Shown: in pieces, positions 33,328 through 42,055 of the stretch
Position numbering within the stretch: the first letter of the stretch is position 1
How the letters are laid out: every line of letters begins with the position of its first letter
Origin: CAZRCZ01 sp964598765
Lineage (GTDB): Bacteria; Sumerlaeota; Sumerlaeia; MVZB01; JAJFLK01
NCBI GenBank assembly: GCA_964598765.1
Contig: CAZRCZ010000003.1
Location: 124,001-188,000 of the forward strand
Reading direction: 5' to 3'
Length of the DNA: 64,000 nt
Made by a program: the position numbers and the translations under genes
Notes under the pieces: model-generated
Database searches by the model: none
What the model saw: the letters and a program-made list of their open reading frames with translations, nothing else
Told to the model about the DNA's origin: nothing

Positions 33328-34845
33328 CTACTCAAGCCCCGTCTCCGCCATTTCGACCGCCGCCAGCATACCCTTGGCTTTGATGACCGTCTCTTGAAAT
33401 TCGTTTTCCGGAATGGAATCGGCGACCAATCCGGCGGCGGCTTGGACGTAAGCCGCGTCGTCCTTGATGAGAACCGTGCGGATCGTGATGCAGGTGTCGA
33501 GGTTGCCGTTGAATCCGAAATAACCGCACGCGCCGCCGTAGGGACCGCGCCGCAGATTCTCCAGTTCGTCTATGATTTCCATCGCGCGGATTTTCGGCGC
33601 GCCGGTGAGCGTCCCGGCGGGAAATCCGGCTTGCGCCGCGTCGAAGCCGTCGCAATCGCTTTTCAATTTTCCCGTCACGTTGCTGACGATGTGCATGACG
33701 TGGGAATACCGCTCGATGGACATGAGATCGTTGACGCGAACCGATCCGGCCTCGCTCACGCGCCCGCAATCATTGCGCCCCAAATCCACCAGCATGATGT
33801 GTTCGGCGCGCTCCTTGGGATCGGCGAGCAGTTCCTTTTCCAGCGCGGCGTCTTCTTCGGCGGTCGCGCCGCGCCTGCGCGTCCCGGCGATGGGCCGGAT
33901 TGTCACCTCGCGGTCGTGAACCGTCACAAGAATTTCGGGACTTGAACCGGCAAGTTTTAGATCGCCATACTTCAAGTAAAACATATAGGGAGAGGGATTG
34001 ATCGCCCGGAGCGCGCGATACACGTCGAACGGATCGCCGTGAAACGGGCGGCTGAACCTCTGCGAGAGGACGATTTGAAACGCATCGCCGGCAAGAATGT
34101 ATTCGCGCGCCTTCTCCACTCCCTTCTTGAATTGCTCCGGCGTCATGTTGGAAGCGACCTTGGAATTGCGGATCGCGGATTTCGGATCGCGGATGGGGGA
34201 GTCGGGGGCGTGAACGGGAGGATAATCGGCGTGGGTGATGGCCTTTCCTTTCAGCCGTTCGGCGAGAACCTCGATTTTGTGGATCGCTTCCTTGTAAGCC
34301 GCTTCGGGCGAATCCTCGACGTGCGCATTGTGGATGATCAACACGCGACGCCGAACGTGATCGAACGCGACGACCGAATCGGCGATCATGAAGAAACTGT
34401 CGGGAAGCTGAAGATCGTCGGGATTGCGGTCGGGAAGTTTTTCAAATCGCCGGACGAGATCGTAAGCCATGTATCCGACCGCGCCGCCAATGAACGGAGG
34501 CAAACGCGGATCGGCGACCGGACGATACCGCCGCATGAAATCGCGCAGGAATGAAAAGACGTTCGGACAATCGCGGATGTCCTCCTCGTCGTTGCCGCGC
34601 ATGATCATCACCTCGGAGCCGCGGCTCCGAATCACAATCGGCGGATTGCAACCCATGAAGGAATATCGTCCGACTCGCTCCCCCTGCTCGACGCTCTCGA
34701 GAAGAAATGCAAATTCCCCGTCGTCGAGTTTCTTGAACGCCGAAACCGGCGTCTCCATGTCGGCGAGCAATTCGGCCCAGACCGGAATCAGGTTTCCCTG
34801 CCTGCATTTTTCCTTGAAGGCGTTGAGATCGGGTTGGATGTTCAT
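33328..34845 (-). CDS. trpE: Anthranilate synthase component I
   Basis: Converts chorismate to anthranilate with glutamine-derived ammonia, the first step of tryptophan synthesis. About 505 residues. The N-terminal regulatory region starts SAFKKLDDGEFAFLLESVE with GRYSFMG, the usual tryptophan-binding stretch. The catalytic domain shows GDAFQIVLSQRFSRP, NPSPYMFYLKYGDLKLAGSS, IRPIAGTRRRG, LVDLGRNDCGRV, FPAGTLTGAPKIRAMEII and YGGACGYFGFNGNLD. The ATG at 34845 is favoured over the longer frame from 34905. No trpG or other trp gene is adjacent, so the operon is split. PabB and TrpE resemble each other; the full LLES-type N-terminus favours TrpE. Confidence 0.92.
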   Translation of the reverse strand: MNIQPDLNAFKEKCRQGNLIPVWAELLADMETPVSAFKKLDDGEFAFLLESVEQGERVGRYSFMGCNPPIVIRSRGSEVMIMRGNDEEDIRDCPNVFSFLRDFMRRYRPVADPRLPPFIGGAVGYMAYDLVRRFEKLPDRNPDDLQLPDSFFMIADSVVAFDHVRRRVLIIHNAHVEDSPEAAYKEAIHKIEVLAERLKGKAITHADYPPVHAPDSPIRDPKSAIRNSKVASNMTPEQFKKGVEKAREYILAGDAFQIVLSQRFSRPFHGDPFDVYRALRAINPSPYMFYLKYGDLKLAGSSPEILVTVHDREVTIRPIAGTRRRGATAEEDAALEKELLADPKERAEHIMLVDLGRNDCGRVSEAGSVRVNDLMSIERYSHVMHIVSNVTGKLKSDCDGFDAAQAGFPAGTLTGAPKIRAMEIIDELENLRRGPYGGACGYFGFNGNLDTCITIRTVLIKDDAAYVQAAAGLVADSIPENEFQETVIKAKGMLAAVEMAETGLE

Positions 34846-34927
34846 GCTTGTCCCCGCGCGAATGTGGACGGCGGGATTATCACACGCGGGGACGGGGATT
34901 CTCAATGCTTATGGATTTGGAGGATTC

Positions 34928-34999
34928 AACGCAAGGACGCAAAGACGCAATGATGTTGTATGATCCGCTTTGCGTCCTTGCGCCTTGGCGACTTTGCGT
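34928..34999. repeat. Dispersed palindromic repeat (15-bp arms)
   Basis: CGCAAGGACGCAAAG (34930-34944) is complementary to CTTTGCGTCCTTGCG (34968-34982), with further similarity out to AACGCAA and TTGCGTTAA. It lies in the 172-bp gap between trpE and the beta-helix gene; nothing else is seen there. Confidence 0.8.
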
Positions 35000-35017
35000 T
35001 AATGCCGAATCGCCTCC

Positions 35018-36295
35018 TCACTTCGCCCCGGCGACGGGCGGAACATCCGCGTTGGGGGTCAGCTTGGCGGGGAAGGTGCGTTGGGTCGCCTCGGTCCAGA
35101 CGTTGCCGGTTCCGCGACCCGACCAAAACAAATCGCCGCCGGGCGCGCTGAATTTCTTGAACCGCTCGTCAATTTTCGCCGGATCCTCGCCGTTCTTGGC
35201 GAGCGTGTTGTCGTGAATGAAATTGCCGTCGGGATTCGGTTCGACGTCCAGCTTCGTCGCGTCGGGCAGAACGTCGGCCAAACCATACATGGCGATTCCG
35301 TAGTTGTTGTGGCCGGAAATTTCATTGCGCGTGATCTCGCTGTTGTCCGCCGCGTTGATGGCGATGCCGACGCCGGGACGGACCAGATTCACGATGTTCC
35401 CCGGCGGCGAAAGGTTGGGATAATTGTTATTCAGCACGCGATTGTTGATGACGCGCGCGTTCGTGGCGACCTTGGAGGGAAGATTCGGAAGGAGCACGAC
35501 CAAAATCCCCAGCGAATTCTCGTGGGTCGAGTTGTTGGCGAAAAGGACGTTGACGCAATTTTCCGCCTCGATGCCGATCGTGTTGTTGTAGGACTCGCAA
35601 TTCTGCACGACGACGTCCTTGCATTGTCCGGCGTAGATCGCCGCGTCCCAATCCCCTGACGCGACGCAATGCTCGACCAGCACGCCGTCGCACTCGACCG
35701 GATAGACGGCGTATTTGCCGGTGTTGTGCGCGACCAAATCGCGGAACGTCACGTTCTTCGCCTTGTTCACGACGACGCCGTTCCCTGTGTAATTGCGCAT
35801 CTCAAATCCGCTGATCGTGAAGTTGTGTCCGGAGACCATCACCGCGTCGTTGAGTTTGTTTTCGCCGTCGAGCAGGGGGCGCTCGCCGTCGGCGACGATC
35901 CCGGCCAACTCGATGTTGTCCAGATCCACGACGACCGCTTCTTTGTAGGTTCCGGGCAAGACTTCAATGCGGTCGCCGGGGCGGCAACGGTCCACGGCGG
36001 ATTGAATCGTCTGGCCGGGCGCGACGCGAAACGTCGCCCGAATGGCCGACGCGGTGGCCGAGGGCTGATCCGCCCGCCGTTCGGGATAATGCTTCGCGTT
36101 GCTTTCCACACGCGGGGCATCCTGCGCGAAAAGCGAAGGACAACAAGCGAGAAAGTAAAAACTTACCACGGAGGCACAGAGACACAGAGAAGAAACAGCG
36201 CTAAATACGGGTGTCCCTTTTTCTCCGCTTCCGCGCGTCTCCGCGTCGCAAATTCTTACTTTGGTGTCCTTGCGCCTTGGTGATGAAAAAATCAT
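35018..36295 (-). CDS. Secreted parallel beta-helix protein (NosD/TIGR03805-like)
   Basis: About 425 residues. A signal segment (SSLCLCASVVSFYFLACCP, ending SLFAQDA) is followed by a right-handed parallel beta-helix starting at RVAPGQTIQSAVDRCRPGDRIEVLPGTYKEAV. Repeating short strands follow (VTFRDLVAHNTGKYAVYPVE, VVVQNCESYNNTIGIEAEN). The C-terminus ends DLFWSGRGTGNVWTE. It is closely related to the C-terminal half of the peroxidase fusion at 39554. It is probably a surface or periplasmic glycan-binding or lyase-like protein; no catalytic motif is certain. I prefer the ATG at 36295 (GAGAGGAA upstream) over 36370. The start and signal peptide are encoded by dispersed repeats. Confidence 0.85.
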   Translation of the reverse strand: MIFSSPRRKDTKVRICDAETRGSGEKGTPVFSAVSSLCLCASVVSFYFLACCPSLFAQDAPRVESNAKHYPERRADQPSATASAIRATFRVAPGQTIQSAVDRCRPGDRIEVLPGTYKEAVVVDLDNIELAGIVADGERPLLDGENKLNDAVMVSGHNFTISGFEMRNYTGNGVVVNKAKNVTFRDLVAHNTGKYAVYPVECDGVLVEHCVASGDWDAAIYAGQCKDVVVQNCESYNNTIGIEAENCVNVLFANNSTHENSLGILVVLLPNLPSKVATNARVINNRVLNNNYPNLSPPGNIVNLVRPGVGIAINAADNSEITRNEISGHNNYGIAMYGLADVLPDATKLDVEPNPDGNFIHDNTLAKNGEDPAKIDERFKKFSAPGGDLFWSGRGTGNVWTEATQRTFPAKLTPNADVPPVAGAK

Positions 36296-36380
36296 GGCAT
36301 TTCCTCTCCGTGTCTTTGTGCCTCGGTGGCGATTCTTCATATTCATCATTCTTCCTTCTTTATTCTTCATCCCTCAACCT

Positions 36381-37907
36381 TCAGTAAGTCACGTCCGCCA
36401 AATCCCCCGCCCCCGCGCTGGCCGGCGCGACGCCGTTGACCAGATCAATTCCGGTCGTCTGGCGAAACCGATTACTCTCGCTCCGGTTATGGGTCGCGCT
36501 GAAGAAAATCAGCCCGGCTGTTCCGTTGCCTTCGCAGGAATTGCCCGTGATTGGATTGCCGGAGCCGCTGGCTCGAATCCCGTGGGAGAACGTTCCCCCC
36601 GTGTTCGCCGTGCAATGATTCTCAAGAACCCGGCAACCGGCGGCGAGAATGCCGGCAGAAAAGCCGACGCCCGCGGCTACCTGACCCGAACAAGTGTTGC
36701 TCCGGATGACGCAACCATTCGAACCATAAATCCCGACGGCGATGCCGTCGGCGCCCGAGGCGTTGTTTGCCCGACAGGTGTTGTCGACGACAATGCATCC
36801 GCCTGCCGCCGAAATTCCGTAGGCGTTGCCGTTGCCGTTGGGACCTTCGTTGTTGGAATAGCAAACATTGGCTTCAACGGAACCGCCTCCGGCGGCGATG
36901 CCGACGCCATTGCTGTTGTTGGTGTTGCTGTTGCCATAGCAGACGTTGGCCCTAATCGTCCCTGAACCGCTTATGCCGATGGCGGGATAGAGGCCATTGG
37001 ACGTGTTGTTCGCGCAGGTGTTATTTTCGATAATGCCGCTGTTGACGTAAATTCCACAACCATTCCCTCCTGCCGAGCTGTTGGATTCGCAAAGATTATG
37101 GAGAACAACGGCGAAGCCGGTCGTGACGTAGATGCCATAAGCGGCTCCCGTCCCCGATGAAGATTGGTTGCCCCGGCAGACATTGTCGGCAAGCCGGCAA
37201 CCGGAAACAGGCGCGTAAATTCCGCAGGCGATTCCTCCGGCTGAGACGTTGTTCTCGCAGAGATTTTTCTCGGCTTGGCATCCGGTTCCGCTGAGATAAA
37301 CACCGTAGGCGGGAGCCGCTCCCGAGAAATTGTTCGCCGAGGCGACACATTCCTTCACCACGGAGTCTTGGCCGACTTGGATTCCCGCCGATCCGCCCGC
37401 CGTGTTGTTGCCGTTCGCGCGGCATTTTTCGACGATGGAATCGTTGCCGACGAGGATTCCCGAAGCGGCGCAACCTCGGACCTCCACGTTGCGCATCCGC
37501 GCGCGACCGCCCAGATAGATGCCGTTTTGCGAAAATCCCGCGATGGTTCCATCGAAGATCGTGATGCCGGTTTGAGCCGAACCGGAGATGCCGTCAACGG
37601 CGGCTCCACCGCCCCCCGTGATCGTATGACCGCCCAAATCAATCGTAATGTCGTTCCACGTCAGCGTGATGGCGGCGATCCCCGCGTTCATCGTCACGTT
37701 GTCCACGACGCGGTAGCTCCCCGTCGCGCTGATGGTCGTCGTCGCGGCGGGGTTGAGTTTGAGGTCAATCGTGCCGTCACCGAAGGCGAAAGGCGAAAGG
37801 CGGATGGCGAAAAGCAAGCAAATGACGAATGGCGAATGAAGAATGGCGAAATTGAAGGGGATTTTCTTGGCGTCTTGGCACGTTGGTGGTGAAATAAACA
37901 TCTTCAT
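36381..37907 (-). CDS. Secreted beta-helix protein, tandem paralogue 2
   Basis: About 508 residues. After a repeat-derived leader (ILHSPFVICLLFAIRLSPFA) the mature part opens GDGTIDLKLNPAATTTISAT and continues with a right-handed beta-helix of about ten coils, many of the form NxCxxN (IENNTCANNTSN, VEANVCYSNNEG, VVDNTCRANNAS). Cys recur once per coil, so a Cys ladder or stacking is likely. The end reads TGIDLVNGVAPASAGAGDLADVTY. It is a close tandem copy of the next upstream gene. The start at 37907 (AAAGGAATCA upstream) is preferred over 37952, which would overlap the upstream stop by 4 bp. Function unknown; probably a cell-surface structure or adhesin. Confidence 0.82.
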   Translation of the reverse strand: MKMFISPPTCQDAKKIPFNFAILHSPFVICLLFAIRLSPFAFGDGTIDLKLNPAATTTISATGSYRVVDNVTMNAGIAAITLTWNDITIDLGGHTITGGGGAAVDGISGSAQTGITIFDGTIAGFSQNGIYLGGRARMRNVEVRGCAASGILVGNDSIVEKCRANGNNTAGGSAGIQVGQDSVVKECVASANNFSGAAPAYGVYLSGTGCQAEKNLCENNVSAGGIACGIYAPVSGCRLADNVCRGNQSSSGTGAAYGIYVTTGFAVVLHNLCESNSSAGGNGCGIYVNSGIIENNTCANNTSNGLYPAIGISGSGTIRANVCYGNSNTNNSNGVGIAAGGGSVEANVCYSNNEGPNGNGNAYGISAAGGCIVVDNTCRANNASGADGIAVGIYGSNGCVIRSNTCSGQVAAGVGFSAGILAAGCRVLENHCTANTGGTFSHGIRASGSGNPITGNSCEGNGTAGLIFFSATHNRSESNRFRQTTGIDLVNGVAPASAGAGDLADVTY

Positions 37908-37948
37908 TGATTCCTTTCTTTTCGCCCTTCGCCTTTCGCCTTCATCCT

Positions 37949-39487
37949 TCAATAAACCACGTCCGCCAAATCCCCCGCCCCCGAACTCGCCGGCGCGACG
38001 CCGTTGACCAAATCAATGCCCGTCGTTTCGCGCAAACGATTAGTTTCGCTTCGAGTGTTGGTGGAAACGAGGAAAAGAAGTCCTCCGGTTCCATTAACCT
38101 CACACGAATTGCCGGCGACGAAATTGGCGGAGCCAATGATCCGAATGCCGTGGGAAATCGCGCCCCCCGTTGCGGTGTTGCTGACGCAATGGTTGTCAAC
38201 GACCCGGCAATTGTTGAGAACGGCAACCCCTGCGGCAAAACCGGAGCCTTTGCCTTTATTTAACATGCAGATATTGTTCCGAATCGCGCAATCCGATCCG
38301 CCGTTGATCCCGGCGCCCGAGCCGTTCGTCCCCCAAGATTGGTTTCCCGTGCACGAATTGCCGACGACAACGCATCCGTCACCCACGTTGATCCCATCGC
38401 CAAACCCGCTGGCGTTGGGACCCCCTTCATTGCCGGAACATGAATTGGCTTCGACCGTGCAACCATCGGCGGTCGAGATGCCGTAACCAGACCCATTATT
38501 GGAGTTGACGTTGCCGGCGCAGTTATTGGCCCGAACGACGCATCCCAAGCCGGCGGAGATGCCGTAAGCGGGGGAATTCCCGGATGCCGTGTTGCCCGAG
38601 CAGGAGTTTTTTTCGAGGACGCAATATCCCCCCGCGACAATTCCATAAGCGTATCCGCCCAAGGAGGTGTTGTACTCGCAGACGTTGTGGAGAATAAGGG
38701 CCGAGTTGACCGCGTAGATTCCGTAGGCGGAGGTAGTCCCGGATGGCGATTGGTTCCCCGAGCAGAGATTGTCGGCAACGCGGCATCCGGCGTTGGGGGC
38801 GTAAATTCCGTAGGCGTTCCCGCCGGGGGAAACGTTGTTTTGGCAGACATTTCTCTCTGCGTCGCAACCCGTGCCGCCAAGATTGATGCCGTAGGTGTCA
38901 AGCGCTCCCGACGGATTGTTGGCCGACGCGACGCAATCCCTCACGAACGAATCTTGGCCGACTTGGATTCCGGCGGAGCCGCCAAGCATGTTGTTGCCGG
39001 TCGTCCGGCATTTCTCGACCATGGAGTTGGCGCCGGCGAAAATCCCCGAACCGCCGCAACCCCGGACCTCCACCTCGCGCGCGCGCGCGCGGTTGCCCAA
39101 ATAAACGCCGCGATTCGAAAATCCAGCGATGGTCCCGCCGAAGATGGCGACATTGGTTTGAGCCGAGCCGGAAACGCCGTTGGCCGAAGCGCCGCCACCC
39201 CCCGTGATCGTGTGGCCGTTCAAATCAATCGTGACGTCGTTCGCCGTCAGGGTGATCGCCGAAATGCCCGCGTTCATCGTCACGTCATCCACGACGCGGT
39301 AGCTCCCCGACGCGCTGATCGTCGTCGTCGCGGCGGGATTGAGCTTGAGGTCTATCGTACCGTCCCCGAAGGCAAAGGGAGAATGGAGAAAGGCGAAGAG
39401 GAAAGAAAGAATGAAGGATGAGGGGTGAAGGATGAAATCGGAGATGGATTTCTTTGTGTCGTGGTGTCTTGATGGTGACAAATTCAT
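37949..39487 (-). CDS. Secreted beta-helix protein, tandem paralogue 1
   Basis: 512 residues, aligning over its whole length with the downstream paralogue (GDGTIDLKLNPAATTTISAS at the mature start; TGIDLVNGVAPASSGAGDLADVVY at the end). The signal segment is FILSFLFAFLHSPFAFG. The helix body is rich in Asn, Gly, Ser and periodic Cys (VEANSCSGNEGG, VVGNSCTGNQSW, RNNICMLNKG). AAGGA lies upstream of the ATG at 39487. It is 66 bp downstream of the peroxidase-fusion gene in the same direction, so the four genes at 41980-35018 may be one operon. Catalytic function is not evident. Confidence 0.84.
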   Translation of the reverse strand: MNLSPSRHHDTKKSISDFILHPSSFILSFLFAFLHSPFAFGDGTIDLKLNPAATTTISASGSYRVVDDVTMNAGISAITLTANDVTIDLNGHTITGGGGASANGVSGSAQTNVAIFGGTIAGFSNRGVYLGNRARAREVEVRGCGGSGIFAGANSMVEKCRTTGNNMLGGSAGIQVGQDSFVRDCVASANNPSGALDTYGINLGGTGCDAERNVCQNNVSPGGNAYGIYAPNAGCRVADNLCSGNQSPSGTTSAYGIYAVNSALILHNVCEYNTSLGGYAYGIVAGGYCVLEKNSCSGNTASGNSPAYGISAGLGCVVRANNCAGNVNSNNGSGYGISTADGCTVEANSCSGNEGGPNASGFGDGINVGDGCVVVGNSCTGNQSWGTNGSGAGINGGSDCAIRNNICMLNKGKGSGFAAGVAVLNNCRVVDNHCVSNTATGGAISHGIRIIGSANFVAGNSCEVNGTGGLLFLVSTNTRSETNRLRETTGIDLVNGVAPASSGAGDLADVVY

Positions 39488-39553
39488 GAAAAAATCCTTA
39501 TCTCTCTATGAATCCCTCTCTGTGTCTCTGTGCCTCAGTGGTGAATCTTTATC

Positions 39554-41980
39554 CTAAATTCCCCCCAGAACCGAAACCTCAAACGGCGCGAACCCCGATT
39601 GATCGGGTAGCTTTTCAGGATAGGTTTTGACGCCCGCCTGTTCACGCCAGCCGTTGCCGACGCCCGTGCCGTCCCAAGTCAAATCCGCGCCCGGAACGCC
39701 CATCGCCTTCAGAAGCGGCGCGGGATTCTTGCCGTTGTCGCGGTAGCTGTTGTCGTGGATCAGGTTGTTGTCGGAGTTCGGCTCGATGTCGAGTTCGTAT
39801 TTTTCTTTCGACGCCGAGGCCGACGTGAGGAAACTCATCAACGTAATGCCCGAGCTGTTGTTGCCGTAAATCTGGTTGCCAGTGACCTCGGTATTGTCCG
39901 CCGCCATGACGAGCATCCCCGTTCCGGGGGGCAGATAAGAAACGATGGAACCGGGCTTGGCAAAATTCGCCGTGTTGTTTTCCCAGACACGATTTCCGAT
40001 CACCCGGCAATGGCTTCCGACCTTCGACGCGCCCGCCGGAAGGAGAAAAACCAAAATCCCGCCGGTGTTATGATGTGCGCTGTTGTTGGTGACGAGCGCG
40101 TTGACCGAATTTTCGATCTCCAATCCCGCGACGTTGTGGAAGACCTCGTTGTTGCGAACGATGATGTCCCGACTCTGGCCGACGTAAATTCCGGCGTCCT
40201 TCGCCCCGCTGACGACGCATTCTTCAATCAACACGCCTTTGCACTCCACCGGATAAACCGCGTAAAGACCGGAATTTTCGACGACCAAATCGCGGAACAC
40301 CACGTTGTTGGCTTTGTTGAATACGACGCCGTTGCCGGTGTAATTGCGAATGACAAATCCTTCCAGCGCGCAGTCGTTGCCGGTTCCCTGCACGGCGTCG
40401 GCCAGTGCATTCTGGCCGTCAAGGACCGCGCGTTCACCGTTGACCACCAAACCCGCGACCTCGATGCCGTCGCGGTCCATGGCCACCGTTTGATGATAGA
40501 CGCCCGGCATGACTTCCACGCGGTCGCCGAATTGACTTCGATCCAGCGCGGCTTGGATGGATTGTCCGGGCATGACGCGCAACGTCGCCGAAACGGAGCG
40601 CGACCGCGGATGAAGGCGCGACGGAACAATTCCTTGAGTTCCGGGGCCTTGCGTTCCCGGACTAAATCGCGCGAAGGCGGCTTGTCGCGCCGCTTGAAGC
40701 GCGCTCGGCGCTTCGGACAACGCCGAAGAACTTGGCGTGATGGACGACGTCGGAACCGATGCGGAAGCAATCTGAGTCAACGGCGGAGCCGGAATGGCTT
40801 TGGTCTTGACCTCGACCACAGGCAAACCCGAAGGAACTTTGACCGGTGGTTCGGGTTGGAGCGAGGTGTCGGTCAGCGCGTTCAAGAACGCAACCAAATC
40901 GCTCACTTCCGCAGGGGTGATGTCGAATTTGCCAATCTTGTCGTCAATGCCGGGGATCTGCTTTTCAAATTGGCGTCCGCCCCCTTTGGAGTAAAAGTCA
41001 ATGACTTCCTCCAGCGTCTTGAATCGCCCCGTGTGCATGTAAGGCGCGGTCAGCGCGACGTTGCGCAGAGTCGGGATTTTGAACGCGCCGTCGGGTCCCT
41101 GTCCCGGAACCTTGGCGCGTCCCGGATCGTGCTCCGCTTCGTCCGGCACGCCGATTACGCGGAAACTGCCGTCGGAAAAATTCGGAAGCGTGTGGCACTC
41201 GAAGCATCGCGTCTTGAGCGAACGGAAAAGCGCTAGGCCGCGCTTTTCTTGTTCGTTCAGCGCGCCGGAATCTCCCGCCGCGTAGCGGTCATATTTGGAA
41301 TTGAAGGAAAGAAGCGTCCGCTCGAACGCGGCAATCGCCAACGTGACGTGGCGGAACGTCACCGCTTCGTCGGCGCTTCCGCCGAACGTCTTCTGAAAAA
41401 GCTGGACGTATTCGGGAATCCCCTTGAGTTCCTTGATGAGTTCGTCGGCGTTTTGAGCCATTTCGTGTGCGTCCTGAATCGGACCCTCGGCTTGTTGTTC
41501 CAAATCCTTGGCGCGTCCGTCCCAGAATTGCAGGGGGCTGTAGGCGGAATTCCAGATCGTCGGCGCGCCGCGTTTCAAAACGTCGCCTCCGTTGCGCTCC
41601 GGTCCGACTCCTTTTCCCCCTTTGCCCATGCTGGTATTGCGTCCGTCTGTGAAGCCGTAATCGGGGTGATGGCAATGCGCGCAGGAAATCGTGTTTTCGC
41701 CGCTCAAGACCGGATCGAAATAGAGCAATTTGCCAAGCTCGACTTTTTCCGGCGTCATCGGATTTTCGGCGAGCGATTTCATCGCGGGAAAAGCTTGTTG
41801 CAAACCCGTCGCCCGCGTTTGTCCTTCGACGTAAGATTCGTTCGGAACGTAAACGCCATTCACGAAGCGGAAACCGGAAATCGGTTTGCCTTCCGGTTTG
41901 TCCGCCGCCGACGCGGAGTTGGCCACTGCCGCAACGCACACTGATCCGAGAAAAATAAAAAATGGAAAACGTCTTGTCAT
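39554..41980 (-). CDS. Di-haem cytochrome c peroxidase fused to beta-helix domain
   Basis: 808 residues with a signal peptide (FFIFLGSVCVAAVANSASA). Residues about 50-390 are a MauG/CcpA-type di-haem peroxidase: haem sites CAHCH (100-104) and CFECH (259-263), plus RGAPTIWNSAY, QFWDGRAKDLEQQAEGPI, VPGQGPDGAFKIPTLRNVALTAPYMHTGRFKTLEEVI. A Ser/Pro/Ala linker (395-465) leads to a parallel beta-helix (about 465-800) opening RVMPGQSIQAALDRSQFGD and closely related to the protein at 35018. It should reduce peroxide or oxidise a bound partner in the periplasm while the helix binds a ligand. Haem attachment would need the CcsA/ResB pair at 29340-32965. Confidence 0.92.
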   Translation of the reverse strand: MTRRFPFFIFLGSVCVAAVANSASAADKPEGKPISGFRFVNGVYVPNESYVEGQTRATGLQQAFPAMKSLAENPMTPEKVELGKLLYFDPVLSGENTISCAHCHHPDYGFTDGRNTSMGKGGKGVGPERNGGDVLKRGAPTIWNSAYSPLQFWDGRAKDLEQQAEGPIQDAHEMAQNADELIKELKGIPEYVQLFQKTFGGSADEAVTFRHVTLAIAAFERTLLSFNSKYDRYAAGDSGALNEQEKRGLALFRSLKTRCFECHTLPNFSDGSFRVIGVPDEAEHDPGRAKVPGQGPDGAFKIPTLRNVALTAPYMHTGRFKTLEEVIDFYSKGGGRQFEKQIPGIDDKIGKFDITPAEVSDLVAFLNALTDTSLQPEPPVKVPSGLPVVEVKTKAIPAPPLTQIASASVPTSSITPSSSALSEAPSALQAARQAAFARFSPGTQGPGTQGIVPSRLHPRSRSVSATLRVMPGQSIQAALDRSQFGDRVEVMPGVYHQTVAMDRDGIEVAGLVVNGERAVLDGQNALADAVQGTGNDCALEGFVIRNYTGNGVVFNKANNVVFRDLVVENSGLYAVYPVECKGVLIEECVVSGAKDAGIYVGQSRDIIVRNNEVFHNVAGLEIENSVNALVTNNSAHHNTGGILVFLLPAGASKVGSHCRVIGNRVWENNTANFAKPGSIVSYLPPGTGMLVMAADNTEVTGNQIYGNNSSGITLMSFLTSASASKEKYELDIEPNSDNNLIHDNSYRDNGKNPAPLLKAMGVPGADLTWDGTGVGNGWREQAGVKTYPEKLPDQSGFAPFEVSVLGGI

Positions 41981-42055
41981 GGAAGAGACGCCCCTTTCGA
42001 AAGAATGAAGAGAGGACCGAGCGTTCTAAAAAGCCGCCGCCTTGCCTCTCTAAAA

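Noticed and set aside
39755..41236. 493-codon plus-strand ORF
   Set aside because: Antisense of the peroxidase/beta-helix fusion gene, which has both haem motifs on the minus strand.
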